Positions 4,985 through 5,537 of a stretch of 5,537 nt of DNA are shown here, one piece after another. Both the position numbers and the translations under genes were made by a program. Source of the stretch: Gammaproteobacteria bacterium (GTDB taxonomy: Bacteria; Pseudomonadota; Gammaproteobacteria; J044); NCBI GenBank assembly GCA_003696465.1, contig RFHG01000321.1, positions 1 to 5,537 on the forward strand, written 5' to 3'. Numbering within the stretch: position 1 is the first letter of the stretch; each line of letters begins with the position of its first letter. A model generated the notes under the pieces. The model saw only the letters and a program-made list of their open reading frames with translations. It did no database searches and was not told where the DNA came from.

Positions 4985-5537
4985 TTCAGGTGCGTCTCCT
5001 GCCGTGGTCCTGCTCTCGGGCGGGATGGACTCGGCCACTACCCTGGCCCTGGCCCGCGAGGCGGGCCATGCGTGCCATGCCCTCAGTTTCCGTTACGGCC
5101 AGCGGCACAGCGCCGAGCTGGCCGCCGCCGAACGTCTGGCCCGCAAGCTGGGTGCCGTGGAACACCGCATCATCGACCTCGACCTGGCGGGCTTTGGCGG
5201 CTCGGCGCTGACCGACCACGACATCGCCGTGCCGGAACGGCCCGGGCAGGGGATTCCGGTGACCTATGTCCCGGCCCGCAATACGGTATTCCTCTCCATC
5301 GCCCTGGCCTGGGCCGAGGTGCTGGAGGCCGACGACATCTGGATCGGCGTCAACGCGGTGGACTATTCCGGCTATCCCGATTGTCGCCCCGAGTTCATTG
5401 CCGCATGGCAGGCCATGGCCAATCTGGCCACCCGGCGCGGTGTCGAAGGGCATCAGCTCACCGTGCATGCACCGCTGATCGAGCTCAGCAAGGCCGAGAT
5501 CATTCTCCGGGGCAAGGCGCTGGGGCTGGACTATCGC
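4977..5537 (+). CDS. queC: QueC, 7-cyano-7-deazaguanine (preQ0) synthase (3' partial)
   Basis: QueC converts CDG (the QueE product) to preQ0 using ammonia and ATP, the last step before the queuosine and deazapurine branches. The reading frame stays open from ATG 4977 to the window end, giving 187 residues of a usual 220-230. Visible marks are the PP-loop ATP motif SGGMDS (14-19), YGQRH (40-44), GIPVTYVPARN (92-102), where PARN matches PGRN of E. coli, and DYSGYPDCRPEF (129-140), matching E. coli DFSGYPDCRDEF. APLIELSKAEI (165-175) follows. The C-terminal Cys cluster that binds zinc lies beyond the window, so it cannot be checked. The start overlaps the preceding gene by 8 nt. Only a weak AGGGG, too close to the ATG, is visible, so translation probably depends on coupling. 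GTG 5004 is a less likely alternative start. Confidence 0.95.
   Translation, partial: MTDSGASPAVVLLSGGMDSATTLALAREAGHACHALSFRYGQRHSAELAAAERLARKLGAVEHRIIDLDLAGFGGSALTDHDIAVPERPGQGIPVTYVPARNTVFLSIALAWAEVLEADDIWIGVNAVDYSGYPDCRPEFIAAWQAMANLATRRGVEGHQLTVHAPLIELSKAEIILRGKALGLDYR

Noticed and set aside
1..5537. A new defence, mobile or otherwise undescribed multi-gene system
   Set aside because: Every gene but one belongs to the known Tol-Pal or queuosine pathways, the queC-like protein is an ordinary QueC in a housekeeping setting and not a defence-type relative, and no transposase, integrase, inverted-repeat ends or CRISPR repeats are present.

Overview
The window is a GC-rich, tightly packed, single-strand block of eight genes, all on the + strand. 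It reads tolR (5' end cut) - tolA - tolB - pal - cpoB - queE - hotdog-fold thioesterase-like gene - queC (3' end cut). The proteins, and the order in which tol-pal-cpoB runs straight into queE and queC, point to a gammaproteobacterium; Pseudomonas has the same backbone. A GC-rich Chromatiales-type relative is possible, but I cannot name a genus from this sequence.

Positions 1-3903 hold the Tol-Pal envelope machine. TolR is part of the inner-membrane proton-driven motor (TolQ would lie just upstream). TolA is the energised periplasmic arm, TolB the periplasmic beta-propeller, Pal the outer-membrane lipoprotein that grips peptidoglycan, and CpoB the coiled-coil/TPR periplasmic partner of TolA. 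Together they keep the outer membrane attached and draw it in during division.

Positions 3904-5537 turn to 7-deazaguanine (queuosine precursor) synthesis. QueE is the radical-SAM CDG synthase and QueC the preQ0 synthase. Between them lies a 145-residue protein that I read as a hotdog-fold (PaaI/DUF4442-like) thioesterase relative. It overlaps both neighbours by 8 nt and is the least expected member of the block.

The largest gap between genes is 11 nt (2505-2515), so there is no room for an internal intergenic promoter or a conventional terminator. Most junctions are stop/start contacts or overlaps, which suggests one transcript with translational coupling. Three genes (tolB, queE and the thioesterase-like gene) appear to start at TTG or GTG, each behind a Shine-Dalgarno-like sequence. 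A 22-nt near-perfect palindrome sits exactly on the cpoB stop / queE start and could control entry into queE.

I see no mobile element, CRISPR array, RNA gene, riboswitch or defence system. Overall this is a conserved housekeeping locus with a few details worth a second look.
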